A program made the position numbers and the translations under genes. DNA of 64,000 nt from Lewinella sp. W8 (lineage in GTDB: Bacteria > Bacteroidota > Bacteroidia > Chitinophagales > Saprospiraceae), in NCBI RefSeq assembly GCF_004375085.3, contig NZ_SNAQ03000008.1:129531-193530 (forward strand), in the 5' to 3' direction. The notes beneath the pieces are model-generated. The model did no database searches and was not told the DNA's origin. It was given only the letters and a program-made list of their open reading frames with translations. This document shows, piece by piece, positions 8,671 through 17,127 of the stretch (the first letter of the stretch is position 1; the number at the start of each line of letters is the position of its first letter).

Positions 8671-9594
8671 ATGCAGCATCCAAGCCTCCATTCCTTAGCC
8701 CGATTGATGATTCTTCTGCTGGCCCTTGGGGCCAGCGCCATGTCCGCCCAGTCCACCGACACGGTCGGCTACCGGGAATTCCGCGACCTGGCCTACCTGG
8801 AGGGAGGAGACAGTCTTCAGATGCTTAACCTGTTGGTCCCCGAGACCGACAAAAAGCCCCCCTTGCTTTTGTGGTTGGGGGGAGGAGCCTGGGCCTTCGT
8901 GAACCGCAACGTGGAAATGCCCCTGGCCCGAAAGATCGCCCGGGAGGGTATCGCCGTAGCCAGTGTGGGGCACCGACTGAGTACCGGCACCTGGGTAGAA
9001 CCCGAGCGCACCGAGGGGGTCCAACATCCCGCTCATGCACAAGACGCAGCGGCGGCCTTCCACTGGCTGAAGGAGCACGCCGAAGCGTACGGATACGACG
9101 CCAACAACATCTATATCGGCGGCTATTCCTGCGGCGCCCATCTGGCGGCGATCCTGGGGTCAGACGCCCGCTTCCTGGAGGCGCATGGCTATGCCCTCAG
9201 TGACATCCGCGGACTGCTGCCCATTGCCGGGGCCTACGACATTCCGGCCTACCATAAAGTATTCGCCGAAAACGAAAATCCCGACAACCGCCGCCTGGCT
9301 GAGCTTCACGTAGAAGCCGTGTTTGGCCCCACCGAAGCCCAGTGGAAGGACGCGTCCCCCACGGAATACATCGAGCATTTGGCGGCTCCGATGCTGCTGA
9401 TGTCCGAGATCGGGCTCTACAACTACACCAAAATCTACGAGGAGGCGATCCGGGAGTCCAGCTACCGGGACGTGACGGTTCACCACGTCCTTGACCTGAA
9501 CCACGGTGGGTTATGGCGGGACATGTCACAGAATCAGCGGAGTCACCACCGGATGGCCATGGTCAATTTCATCCGGGCGAAGGCCGTCAACTAA
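8671..9594 (+). CDS. Secreted alpha/beta hydrolase (BD-FAE/esterase-like)
   Basis: A 307-residue protein with a signal peptide (LMILLLALGASAMSAQ). An oxyanion region LLLWLGGGAWAFVNR is followed by the nucleophile elbow YIGGYSCGAHLAA (Ser about residue 153) and a C-terminal His in LDLNHGGLW. The order matches carboxylesterase/kynurenine-formamidase-like hydrolases (the BD-FAE type). Substrate unknown. It sits 13 bases after the DUF885 gene. Its TAA stop shares bases with the TAG stop of the converging PLP enzyme gene (CTAA at 9591-9594). Confidence 0.8.
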   Translation: MQHPSLHSLARLMILLLALGASAMSAQSTDTVGYREFRDLAYLEGGDSLQMLNLLVPETDKKPPLLLWLGGGAWAFVNRNVEMPLARKIAREGIAVASVGHRLSTGTWVEPERTEGVQHPAHAQDAAAAFHWLKEHAEAYGYDANNIYIGGYSCGAHLAAILGSDARFLEAHGYALSDIRGLLPIAGAYDIPAYHKVFAENENPDNRRLAELHVEAVFGPTEAQWKDASPTEYIEHLAAPMLLMSEIGLYNYTKIYEEAIRESSYRDVTVHHVLDLNHGGLWRDMSQNQRSHHRMAMVNFIRAKAVN

Positions 9595-10757
9595 AGCCCC
9601 CGCAGCAAGTCCTTTTTAATGTCTTCCACGGCCTCCAGCCCCACGCTCATCCGAACTAGGCCGTCGGAAATACCCACGTTGGCCCGTTCGGCGGGACTGA
9701 GCTTGCTGTGCGTGGTCGTGGCCGGATGGGTGAGGATGGTGCGGGTATCCCCCAGGTTACTGGACCGGGAACACATTTCCAGGCTATTCAGTAATTGCCT
9801 GGCAGCCTGCGCTCCGTCGGCTAATTCAAAGGTTACGATGCCCCCACCCGCCTTCATCTGCTTCCGGGCAAGCGCATACTGCGGGTGGCTCTCCAGAAAA
9901 GGATAGTGCACTTTCGTCACGCTGGGTTGAGTCCCGAGCCATTCGGCCAGGTGCAGGGCCGAGGCGCAGTGGGCGTCCATGCGAATCCGCAGGGTTTCCA
10001 GGCTCTTGGTGAGCACCCAGGCGTTGAAGGGAGACATGGCCGGACCGGTATGTCGGCAAAAAAAGATAACCTTTTCCATCACGGCCTTCGTGCCGAGGAG
10101 AAGTCCACCGAGTACCCTACCCTGCCCGTCCATCCATTTGGTGGCGGAGTGGGTCACCAGATCCGCCCCGTAATCTGCGGGACGTTGCAGGTAGGGGGTC
10201 GCGAAGCAATTGTCCACGACGAACAGCAGTCCGTGTTCCCGGCAAAAGGCTCCGGCCCCGGCCAGGTCCACGAGTTGCAGCCCGGGGTTACTCGGGGTCT
10301 CGGTGACGAACAACCTGGTTTCCGGGCGCACGGCGGCCGCCCAGTCGTCCTGCTTATCCGGCTCTACGTAGGTACAGCTCACCCCCCAACGGGGAAGAAT
10401 CTCGGTGAGCAGCTGGTGCGTACTGCCGAAAACCGCCCGGGTGGCGATGATGTGATCTCCCTGCTGCACCAGCGCCGCGAGGCTGGCGAAGACGGCGGCC
10501 ATACCGGAGGCGGTGGCAAAGCCGGCTTCCATCCCCTCCAGCGCACAGGCCTTGGCGATCAGCTCGTCAACCGTGGGGTTATTGTAGCGGGAATAGATGA
10601 TCCCGGATTCCTCCCCGGCGAAGGTAGCCGCCATGGACTCCGCACTCTCGAAGGTAAAACTACTGGTGAGAAACAGCGGCGTGCTGTGCTCCCGATACTG
10701 CGTCCGGGGAGTCTGCTCCCGGATCGCCTGGGTTTCCTTGCGATTATCTTGTTCCAT
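9591..10757 (-). CDS. metZ: Cys/Met metabolism PLP enzyme, probable O-succinylhomoserine sulfhydrylase
   Basis: A 388-residue PLP enzyme of the cystathionine gamma-synthase family, which makes or breaks the C-gamma to sulfur bond in homocysteine or cystathionine. The PLP lysine is in THSATKWMDGQGRVLGG, the cofactor-stacking region in YSRYNNPTVDELIAK, and the Asp in FVVDNCFATPYLQ. The phrase GQGRVLGG after the lysine resembles O-succinylhomoserine sulfhydrylase (MetZ) more than classical MetB, so metZ is my best guess; substrate choice cannot be proved from sequence. A good -7 box lies upstream. The gene converges on the hydrolase with overlapping stop codons. Confidence 0.78.
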   Translation of the reverse strand: MEQDNRKETQAIREQTPRTQYREHSTPLFLTSSFTFESAESMAATFAGEESGIIYSRYNNPTVDELIAKACALEGMEAGFATASGMAAVFASLAALVQQGDHIIATRAVFGSTHQLLTEILPRWGVSCTYVEPDKQDDWAAAVRPETRLFVTETPSNPGLQLVDLAGAGAFCREHGLLFVVDNCFATPYLQRPADYGADLVTHSATKWMDGQGRVLGGLLLGTKAVMEKVIFFCRHTGPAMSPFNAWVLTKSLETLRIRMDAHCASALHLAEWLGTQPSVTKVHYPFLESHPQYALARKQMKAGGGIVTFELADGAQAARQLLNSLEMCSRSSNLGDTRTILTHPATTTHSKLSPAERANVGISDGLVRMSVGLEAVEDIKKDLLRGL

Positions 10758-10775
10758 GCCGGTGGTTTTGGGCTG

Positions 10776-10784
10776 GCAAAGGTA
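10776..10784 (-). promoter_or_regulatory. Putative -7 box TACCTTTGC
   Basis: Read on the minus strand, TACCTTTGC matches TAnnTTTG with the frequent trailing C. It lies about 20 bases upstream of the PLP enzyme start codon. Confidence 0.55.
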
Positions 10785-10849
10785 CTTCTATCCTTTCCTT
10801 TCCCCACCCTTTGGGCGGTTTTTCCACCGGCTGAAAAATGGTCGCTATT

Positions 10850-11233
10850 CTACTGCTTTCGCACCGCGGTGGTGCGGTATTCCCCCATGGTTACTCCCAC
10901 GAGGTTATCGGCCGTTTCCGCTCCGGTGAGGTCAATGTCAACGTCGACGTCATAGGAAGAGAAATAAAAAACGGCCAGCAAACCGTCCTCCGTTTTCCGG
11001 ACGGTGCTGAGGGGAAGGGTCTGCCCGTCGGTCGTCCAGGTGCCGGACAGGCCCTCCGCCGTGGAAACGATCTTGAGGTCGCCCTTCACGTCACCGAGGG
11101 GCGTGCCGGCCACCGATACCGTCCAGGTGCCGGCAAAGGACTTGGCGGGCGCCTCAGCGGCCGCGGGAACCTTGGCGGCGGTGGAACAGCCGGCGAAAAA
11201 ACAAAGGGCCAGAGCAATGATCAGAATGCGCAT
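10850..11233 (-). CDS. Small lipoprotein of unknown function
   Basis: A 127-residue protein with a lipobox (LIIALALCFFAGC), an Ala-rich linker (AAKVPAAAEAPAKS) and a single beta-rich domain starting GTWTVSVAGTPLGDVKGDLK. The alternation of short strands and the closing SGTWTTDG suggest a small lipocalin-like or calycin-like barrel, but I do not recognise a named family. It is likely anchored to the outer membrane facing the periplasm. The gene stands alone between the PLP enzyme and a repeat-bearing gap. Confidence 0.65.
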   Translation of the reverse strand: MRILIIALALCFFAGCSTAAKVPAAAEAPAKSFAGTWTVSVAGTPLGDVKGDLKIVSTAEGLSGTWTTDGQTLPLSTVRKTEDGLLAVFYFSSYDVDVDIDLTGAETADNLVGVTMGEYRTTAVRKQ

Positions 11234-11440
11234 GCGTGATTTTTTCCGTAAGATAAATCACCGGGAAAATCGTCGCAAGTAGCGCCAGAAAGTTGTTCTG
11301 GGCGAGGGACCGCAGGTGCGGTGGAACCGGCTAAAAGCAGTGCCCATCGGACTGGACGTTTTGAAGAAAATATCCCTTACGCCTCCACATCAGGTAAAGG
11401 TTCTTCCGTAGCGACGGCTTCAGCTGTTGAAAAAACCCTT

Positions 11441-11532
11441 TCGCCGGATAAATCCGGCGCTACCGCAATCATTTGGTATTTATCCACTACACCGCGACAC
11501 CTCATATGTTAACATCAGGATTAGTAAAGGTG
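11441..11532 (+). repeat. CGCGACACCTC repeat family, copy 1
   Basis: Starts with the dyad CGCCGGATAAATCCGGCG and continues through CGCAATCATTTGGT, CTACACCGCGACACCTCATA and CAGGATTAGTAAAGGTG. The first two thirds recur at 11841-11904; the last third recurs inverted at 62414-62466. Confidence 0.75.
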
Positions 11533-11840
11533 GTTTAGCTGACTTGTCGGCCGAGTGGGGTCAAATATGGCACTGAATCCACTATTCCGACCAGGGTAAC
11601 CCCGAGGTGGTCGGAAGTCTGCAGACCGAAGGCGTAGCCAAGGGAAGCGACGTCCGAACACTTTAGGCTCACCAATCCTCTCTTCAATTTCCTGGCGTGG
11701 CCTTTCCCGCAAGGTCACTCAACCACCATCAATTCTTTTTGCTCCTAAGAGTCGGTGTGGTCGCCTTTCGGGGGAAAGGCGACACCCGATACTTTGCCCC
11801 GGTCATCAACACCTCTATTGTATTTTTTGAAGATCGGAAT

Positions 11841-11904
11841 TTCGCCGGATAAATCCGGCGCTACCGCAATCATTTGGTGTTTATCTACTACACCGCGACA
11901 CCTC
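11841..11904 (+). repeat. CGCGACACCTC repeat family, copy 2
   Basis: Nearly identical to 11441-11504, with A/G and C/T changes only in the TTTAT.TACTAC part. It stops at CGACACCTC, directly before the coding end of an AT-rich membrane protein gene. Confidence 0.75.
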
Positions 11905-11928
11905 TTAGCAGCTCGCTACGCTCGACGG

Positions 11929-12522
11929 TTAGGAGGAGCGCTGCTTGACTCCATCATTTCTCATTGCCAAATTATCCTTCCATGATCTATTGGTTCTAAC
12001 TAATCCAAAAACAATAGATATTAGTCCACCAATTGTCCCTCCCCAAATTGAACCCGCCACCCAGGCATAGCTAATTCTAGGGATAATTGCACTAGGCGCT
12101 CCATAAACTATTTTATCATACTCTCCTGACATAATAATGGAAAGTAGAATGGATAGTCCACCTCCGATTGCCCAACATGCATAGATAAACAGCGTAATTT
12201 TTTGCAATTGTTCTTTGGCGAAACTCCAGCTTACGTTCATTCGAGTAATTCTAGCAAAGCCAATACTAAAAATTCCACCAAAAATGAATCCATAAATAAG
12301 CCCCTCAAAAATGCCCTGCAAAATTGCTGCTTTCCAGACCCCGTCAAAATCCCAGCCCATTATCTGCCGGAAATACTCTTCGCTGACTATTCCATTAATT
12401 AGGTTCGTAGTCGCCCCAATAAATGCTCCGATCCCAACTAAAGAAATTATGAGCACAAAGAAACTTAGAGACTGCTTCTCGATCTCAATTAAATCAGAAT
12501 CAAGCGTATTATTCCCTTTCAT
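11929..12522 (-). CDS. AT-rich multi-pass membrane protein, unknown
   Basis: A 197-residue protein with four or five hydrophobic segments (SFFVLIISLVGIGAFIGATT, IYGFIFGGIFSIGFARI, LFIYACWAIGGGLSILLSII, WVAGSIWGGTIGGLISIVFG) and a polar tail ending DGVKQRSS. Gly-rich repeated turns (GGTIGG, FGGIF) are notable. No family recognised. The base composition is clearly richer in A and T than the flanking genes, and a repeat copy touches its 3' end. Both suggest acquisition by transfer. The last residues are encoded in GC-richer DNA next to the repeat, so the original C-terminus may have been replaced. Confidence 0.6.
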   Translation of the reverse strand: MKGNNTLDSDLIEIEKQSLSFFVLIISLVGIGAFIGATTNLINGIVSEEYFRQIMGWDFDGVWKAAILQGIFEGLIYGFIFGGIFSIGFARITRMNVSWSFAKEQLQKITLFIYACWAIGGGLSILLSIIMSGEYDKIVYGAPSAIIPRISYAWVAGSIWGGTIGGLISIVFGLVRTNRSWKDNLAMRNDGVKQRSS

Positions 12523-12558
12523 TTGCCCTGGTTAGTCATAGTGATAACACGTGACACC

Positions 12559-12999
12559 TCAAAACAACACCCGCTTCAAAATCACGTCCACCCGTCGGTT
12601 GTTGAGCTTTCCGTTCCAGGTGGCGTTATCGAAACTGGGGGCATCTTCCCCCAGGGGGACCATATCGATGATCTCCGGCGGGATGGGATACTGGTGCAGG
12701 AGGTCGATCACCGCCCGGGCCCGGAACTCCGAAAGCCGCAAATTATAGGCCCGGTTGCCGATGTCGTCGGTGTGGCCCTGCACCTCAATTTCGTAGCCTT
12801 CCAGGGCGGGAATCTCGTCCAAAAACTCCCGTAACCGCTGCGCCTGTACGCCGTCGATGTAATAACTACCGCCGCCAAAGAAGATACTGATCATGCGGTC
12901 CTCGTCGGTGGGCGAACTCGTGGACGTTTGCGCGGACAGCGACACGGCAAAACCCAGACAGAGGGAAAACAACAGTACCGATCGTTGCGGGAAAGACAT
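12559..12999 (-). CDS. OmpA-like peptidoglycan-associating protein
   Basis: A 146-residue exported protein: signal peptide (LLFSLCLGFAVSLSAQ), a short linker, then an OmpA/MotB-type domain. Diagnostic stretches are YEIEVQGHTDDIGNRAYN, LRLSEFRARAVIDLLHQYP and KLNNRRVDVIL. The domain binds diaminopimelate in peptidoglycan through Asp and Arg residues corresponding to HTDD and NNRRVD. No transmembrane barrel is attached, so it is a soluble periplasmic or lipid-free form. It stands upstream of and separate from the AT-rich membrane protein. Confidence 0.8.
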   Translation of the reverse strand: MSFPQRSVLLFSLCLGFAVSLSAQTSTSSPTDEDRMISIFFGGGSYYIDGVQAQRLREFLDEIPALEGYEIEVQGHTDDIGNRAYNLRLSEFRARAVIDLLHQYPIPPEIIDMVPLGEDAPSFDNATWNGKLNNRRVDVILKRVLF

Positions 13000-13068
13000 G
13001 GGCGGGCTTTCCCGAAGAACGTAATATTTTCTATTTCAGTTGTTTAACCCGAAAAAATTACGCTTTGT

Positions 13069-14376
13069 CTACCCGAAAGCGACGTCCAGCGCGGCACAAA
13101 TTTTGGTAACGGCCTCCTCCAGGTCCGCCTCCGTGTGGGCGCTGGACACGAAGCCCACCTCGTACCCACTAGGACCGAGATAAACGCCTTCCTGTAACAG
13201 CTCGTGGTGGACGACTTTGAAATAGTGCATGCTCTCCGGATCAATCTGATCGGCCCGGGTGATGCGGTCCTTACCGAAGGCGAGCCAGAAGATGGACCCG
13301 ATGCGGGGCACGTGCATGGGGTACCCCCGTTCGTTGGCGTGGGCTTCGATGGCCCGGGCCATCCGCTCGGTTTTTTCCGCCTGCCGTTCGTAGAATCCCG
13401 GTGCCAGGCATTGTTCCAGGGCCGCCTTACCGGCGGCCATTGCTACGGGGTTGGCACTCAGGGTACCGGCCTGATACACGGGACCCACCGGCGCGATGTG
13501 GTCCATGATTTCGGCACTCGCTGCGTACGCCCCCACCGGGAATCCTCCTCCGATGACTTTACCGAAGGTGATGATGTCCGGCTGAACGTCGTAGTAACCG
13601 GCCGCTCCGGCAAAGCCCACCCGGAACCCGGAGATTACCTCGTCGAAGATCAGCAGCACATTGTGCTTCCAGGCCTTTATGCGCAGACACTGCAGCCAGC
13701 TGGGATCCTGAATCAGCAGGCCGTTGTTGGCCGGCACGGGCTCCACAATGATGCAGGCAATTTCGTTGGCGTGTTCGCTCAGCGTGGCCTCCAGCAAGTC
13801 CCGGTCATTAAGGGGGAGGACAATCGTATCCCGGGCAACCTCTTCCGGGACGCCAGCCGAAGAGCTGGTTCCGAAGGTCGCCAGTCCCGAGCCCGCCTTG
13901 ACCAGCAAGCTGTCTACGTGACCGTGGTAACAGCCGTCAAACTTGATGATCTTGGAGCGCCCCGTCACGCCCCGGGCCAGCCGCAGGGCCGACATGACGG
14001 CTTCGGTCCCGGAACTCACGAAGCGAATACGCTCCACGTAGGGGTGATTATCCAGGATAAGTTTTCCCAGTTGATTTCCGAGCCGGTTAGGCGTTCCGAA
14101 GCTGGTGCCCTTCGCCACCGTCTTCATCACCTCCTCCCGGATGTGGTCGTTATCGTGGCCGTGAATGAGCGGCCCCCACGAGCAACAAAAATCCAGGTAG
14201 GTATTTCCGTCCTCGTCGGTCATCCGACTCCCCTTTCCTTCACGGATGAAGAGCGGCGGACCGCTGACGCTGCGAAAGGCACGCACCGGGGAGTTCACCC
14301 CTCCGGGAAAATAGGTTTTGGCTTCCTCAAACAGTTCGGCGGAAGTTTCGCGGGGAATACGTTGCTCGAAATTCAT
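13069..14376 (-). CDS. hemL: Glutamate-1-semialdehyde 2,1-aminomutase
   Basis: A 435-residue class III aminotransferase-fold enzyme that converts glutamate-1-semialdehyde to 5-aminolevulinate in the C5 tetrapyrrole route. The PLP lysine is in ITFGKVIGGGFPVGAYA; the cofactor phosphate and ring contacts are in SSGTEAVMSALRLARG and LLIFDEVISGFRVG. The family opening PGGVNSPVRAF is intact. Length is normal. A 7-bp dyad (ATGTTGC / GCAACAT, 14375-14397) overlaps the start codon. Together with hemC at 40.9-41.8 kb it shows that the cell makes its own heme. Confidence 0.93.
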   Translation of the reverse strand: MNFEQRIPRETSAELFEEAKTYFPGGVNSPVRAFRSVSGPPLFIREGKGSRMTDEDGNTYLDFCCSWGPLIHGHDNDHIREEVMKTVAKGTSFGTPNRLGNQLGKLILDNHPYVERIRFVSSGTEAVMSALRLARGVTGRSKIIKFDGCYHGHVDSLLVKAGSGLATFGTSSSAGVPEEVARDTIVLPLNDRDLLEATLSEHANEIACIIVEPVPANNGLLIQDPSWLQCLRIKAWKHNVLLIFDEVISGFRVGFAGAAGYYDVQPDIITFGKVIGGGFPVGAYAASAEIMDHIAPVGPVYQAGTLSANPVAMAAGKAALEQCLAPGFYERQAEKTERMARAIEAHANERGYPMHVPRIGSIFWLAFGKDRITRADQIDPESMHYFKVVHHELLQEGVYLGPSGYEVGFVSSAHTEADLEEAVTKICAALDVAFG

Positions 14377-14538
14377 GTTGCAATGTTACAGCAACATTCT
14401 CGAATGCAGTTCCCCTTTCAGTAAAAGCTATGCCATAGTTGGGTAAACTCCGGGGAACTCCCCGTCCGGCAACTGCACCGGCGAAGCCGGCTATTCCGCT
14501 TCGCTTCACGGCTCTTGCCCCCACCGTACCTTTAGGCC

Positions 14539-14928
14539 ATGGACCTGAATCAAGTCACCCTACCCTCCCGCGATCTCAACCTGAGCATTCCCTTCTACCT
14601 TGATCTGGGGTTAAGGCTGATTGTGCGGGCCCTGCCCCACTACGCCCGCTTTGAATGCCCCCGGGGCACCGCCACCTTTTCCCTGCACCAGGTGGAAAAT
14701 GCGCCCGAATTGAGCGCAGGTGTCATGGTGTACTTCGAGACCCGGGAACTCGATCAGGAGGTGGCCCGACTACGGCAATTAGGCCACAAATTTGACCTCC
14801 TCCCCACGGATCAACCGTGGCGGTGGCGGGAAGCCAGACTCCGGGATCCCGACGGCAATCTGATCGTCCTGTTTTGGGCGGGAGAGGACCGAAAAAACCC
14901 ACCCTGGCGACTGCGGGAAGAAGCGTAA
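14539..14928 (+). CDS. VOC (glyoxalase/bleomycin-resistance) superfamily protein
   Basis: A 129-residue single-domain protein with the paired beta-alpha-beta-beta-beta modules of the vicinal oxygen chelate fold: LSIPFYLDLGLRLIVRALPH in the first half, and DLLPTDQPWRWREARLRDPDG ending NLIVLFWAG in the second. Metal-site residues (an early His, Glu at RDPDG.LI) are only partly recognisable, so the reaction is open: isomerase, dioxygenase or binding protein. TACCTTTA at 14527-14534 may be the promoter. It is followed by the histidine kinase gene after about 160 bases. Confidence 0.75.
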   Translation: MDLNQVTLPSRDLNLSIPFYLDLGLRLIVRALPHYARFECPRGTATFSLHQVENAPELSAGVMVYFETRELDQEVARLRQLGHKFDLLPTDQPWRWREARLRDPDGNLIVLFWAGEDRKNPPWRLREEA

Positions 14929-15092
14929 GGCCCACCGAAAACCGAGATAAACGTCATACGCGGACGATTTATTTTGCCACTCCCGTCAATAATTCTGCCT
15001 TTCCATCATCCATTCTGGAGATTCTTGCCGGGGGCACGAGTATTCGTTACATTCGTAGTACTACTCTCTATAGCGACTTACTTGAAATTGAA

Positions 15093-16388
15093 ATGACGAC
15101 CTCTCAACCCGGCAGGGATGATTCCCCGTTGGTGGCCAGCCTGAAAAGGCAATTGGCCGTTAGCGAAGCCGAAGTAAACCTACACCTGGCGGAAGTCCGC
15201 CGATTTAACTTCATTGTTTCTGAGATAACTGAAGCAGCTGAGGCGGGCATCTTTGTCCGGCAAAACGTGGCTGGTGACTACATGTACATCTCCGAGCAAT
15301 TGGCCGATATCCTCGGGTACGGCGACATCGGCATGCCGCCCTCCTACCGGCAGTTCCTGGAACAGATTCACCCCGACGATCTCACCGTTGCCCTCGACCG
15401 GGCCGAAGATCGTCTGGAAAATCAGCCAGAACCGCACGATGCTCCCGAAACGACAGAAAACCCGGCAGCCCGGTCCGTAACGGACCTGCCCAGCCGGGAA
15501 GACATGCCCCTCAACATCTTCCCCACTACTCCGGGGGCTCACCTGGAATTCCGCTACCTTAACCAGGCGGGGGAATACCGTTGGTTTCGGGCCAGCGCCA
15601 AGCGCTATCAACCCGAGGCCGGCCCCGAGCAAATCATCGGGATGATCATGGACATCAACGACGTCAAACTCCTCGAGGAGCAGCGGCGTCAGGTCAATGA
15701 GGAGTTGAAGTCTTTTATGTACAGTGTAGCCCACGACCTGCGGGCCCCGGTACGCCACATCGCCAGCTTCGCCGAAATCATCCGGGAGGAAGCCGACGCC
15801 AGCGCGGAAGACCGGGAAGTGTACCTAGATTACGTCGAACAATCCGCCGCCAAGCTGAGCATGATGATCGATGGTCTGCTCTTGCTGAGCCGTAACCAGC
15901 GCTACGTCCCCGAAATGTCGGAGGTTAACGTGGAGGCCATGCTGGACAAGCTGATCGACGGTACCCGCCAGACCGAGCAACAGGCTCCAGAACTGGTCAT
16001 CGAGCGCGACGACTTCCCCGCCATTTACACCGACGCCACGCTCATTGAACAGGTACTACAGAACCTCCTGTCCAACGCCATCAAGTACTCCAGTACCCGT
16101 CAGCGGGCGGTCATCAAAATCAATTACTACCTCCAGGAGGCCCAGCACATCATCAGCTTCTCGGACAATGGTATTGGCTTCGACCCTCTCTACGCCGACA
16201 AGCTCTTTAAGCTGTTCAGCCGACTCTACGTGGAAGACGACATTCCGGGCACCGGGGTGGGACTGGCTTCCGTTCACCGGATCATGCGCAACCTGGGCGG
16301 CTCCATCGAAGCCGACGGAAAACTGGGTAAGGGCGCCACCTTCACCATCCGGCTTCCGGTAAATGTTGGGGCAACTTCAGCGTTCTGA
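15093..16388 (+). CDS. PAS-domain sensor histidine kinase
   Basis: A 431-residue soluble kinase. Order: an N-terminal coil (LAVSEAEVNLHLAEVRRFNF), one PAS domain (GIFVRQNVAGDYMYISEQLA to IIGMIMDINDVKLLEE) with a long acidic insertion rich in Pro and Glu, a HisKA domain (MYSVAHDLRAPVRHIASFAE, phospho-His in VAHDLR), and HATPase_c with N box NLLSNAIKYSS, G1 DNGIGFD and G2 GTGVGLAS. No membrane segment, so a cytoplasmic signal is sensed. The HDLRAPVRHI box is of the phytochrome-like HisKA class. The start at 15093 was chosen because the upstream frame overlaps the VOC gene. The receiver gene follows 119 bases later. Confidence 0.87.
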   Translation: MTTSQPGRDDSPLVASLKRQLAVSEAEVNLHLAEVRRFNFIVSEITEAAEAGIFVRQNVAGDYMYISEQLADILGYGDIGMPPSYRQFLEQIHPDDLTVALDRAEDRLENQPEPHDAPETTENPAARSVTDLPSREDMPLNIFPTTPGAHLEFRYLNQAGEYRWFRASAKRYQPEAGPEQIIGMIMDINDVKLLEEQRRQVNEELKSFMYSVAHDLRAPVRHIASFAEIIREEADASAEDREVYLDYVEQSAAKLSMMIDGLLLLSRNQRYVPEMSEVNVEAMLDKLIDGTRQTEQQAPELVIERDDFPAIYTDATLIEQVLQNLLSNAIKYSSTRQRAVIKINYYLQEAQHIISFSDNGIGFDPLYADKLFKLFSRLYVEDDIPGTGVGLASVHRIMRNLGGSIEADGKLGKGATFTIRLPVNVGATSAF

Positions 16389-16507
16389 CGCAATTTCCTT
16401 AACTTGCAGCTGTTATAATCCCATCCCTTGCGGGAAGGACAAATCCGATGTGCCCTACCTCAGGCATCCCGGTATTGTGTTTCTCAACCGATTTACAGAA
16501 AGCTGCG

Positions 16508-16918
16508 ATGAAATCCCACCGCGTCCTATTGATTGAGGACGATGCCCTCGAGGCCGCCCTTGCCACGCGCACCCTGCGTCAAATCGACAAGTCGATTGAG
16601 GTTATCCGTTTGCGCGACGGAGCACATTTCCTGGATTTTTACGAGAAAAATCGCCCCGTACGCGGCATCAGTCTGGCCATTATGGACCTCCATATGCCCA
16701 GAATTGACGGCTTCGGTGTCCTGAAGGGAATCAGTACCCGGGGAGAGCGTGCCCCCTTTCCCATTGTGATGTTCTCCTCCTCCGAAGATCAGGAAGAAAT
16801 TGACGAGGCCTACTCCCTCGGCGCCACGGCCTACGTCCATAAGCCAACCATCCCCGCCAAGTACCGGGCCGCCATGGAACACATCATCAACTTTTGGCTG
16901 AAGACCAATCGGAGGTAG
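16508..16918 (+). CDS. Single-domain response regulator (Rcp1-like)
   Basis: A 136-residue stand-alone receiver domain. Acidic pocket residues are in VLLIEDDALEA, the phospho-acceptor Asp in LAIMDLHMPRIDGFG, the Thr/Ser switch in IVMFSSSEDQEE, and the Lys in AYVHKPTIPA. The IEDD...LRDG and KPTIPAKYRAAMEHIINFW features are those of receivers paired with phytochrome-class kinases. It has no output domain, so it works by protein contact. The start at 16508 (MKSHRVLLIEDD) is preferred over an upstream ATG at 16448. It is the probable partner of the kinase just upstream. Confidence 0.85.
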   Translation: MKSHRVLLIEDDALEAALATRTLRQIDKSIEVIRLRDGAHFLDFYEKNRPVRGISLAIMDLHMPRIDGFGVLKGISTRGERAPFPIVMFSSSEDQEEIDEAYSLGATAYVHKPTIPAKYRAAMEHIINFWLKTNRR

Positions 16919-17051
16919 TAGTATTGTACGGTATTGGGTAGCAGGTAGTGCAGGCGGCAGGTAGTTGTGCTTCAGGCTGTTAGTATTGTAGTCGTTAGGT
17001 GCCAGACAAGCGCACCCAGCAAGGATTCTTTCCTCCACTTATCTACTACCC

Positions 17052-17109
17052 GCTAACAGACTAAAATACTAACAGACTAACAGACTAACAGACTAACAGA
17101 CGAAAATAC
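17052..17109 (+). repeat. CTAACAGACTAA simple tandem repeat
   Basis: Five or more units of roughly CTAACAGA with interspersed CTAAAAT, lying downstream of the response regulator and before the end of ettA. A similar array lies at 30562-30610. Confidence 0.7.
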
Positions 17110-17127
17110 CAATAAACCACTCCTCCC

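Larger units (their letters stand above)
11234..11928 (+). other. Gene-free gap with repeats
   Basis: No convincing gene in about 700 bases. It holds a CGCAGGTGC-type motif (11300-11326), two direct copies of a CGCGACACCTC repeat, and a perfect 10-bp hairpin at 11760-11783 (GTCGCCTTTC, GGGG loop, GAAAGGCGAC). A short minus-strand frame (11521-11718) spans the end of the first repeat copy and lacks codon character. Confidence 0.7.

Noticed and set aside
11521-11718. 65-codon minus-strand frame in the repeat gap
   Set aside because: It starts and ends around repeat sequence, is Arg/Pro-rich without domain, and has no promoter or start support.
13204-14424. Plus-strand open frame of about 400 codons opposite hemL
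   Set aside because: hemL is certain and the antisense frame shows no recognisable motif.
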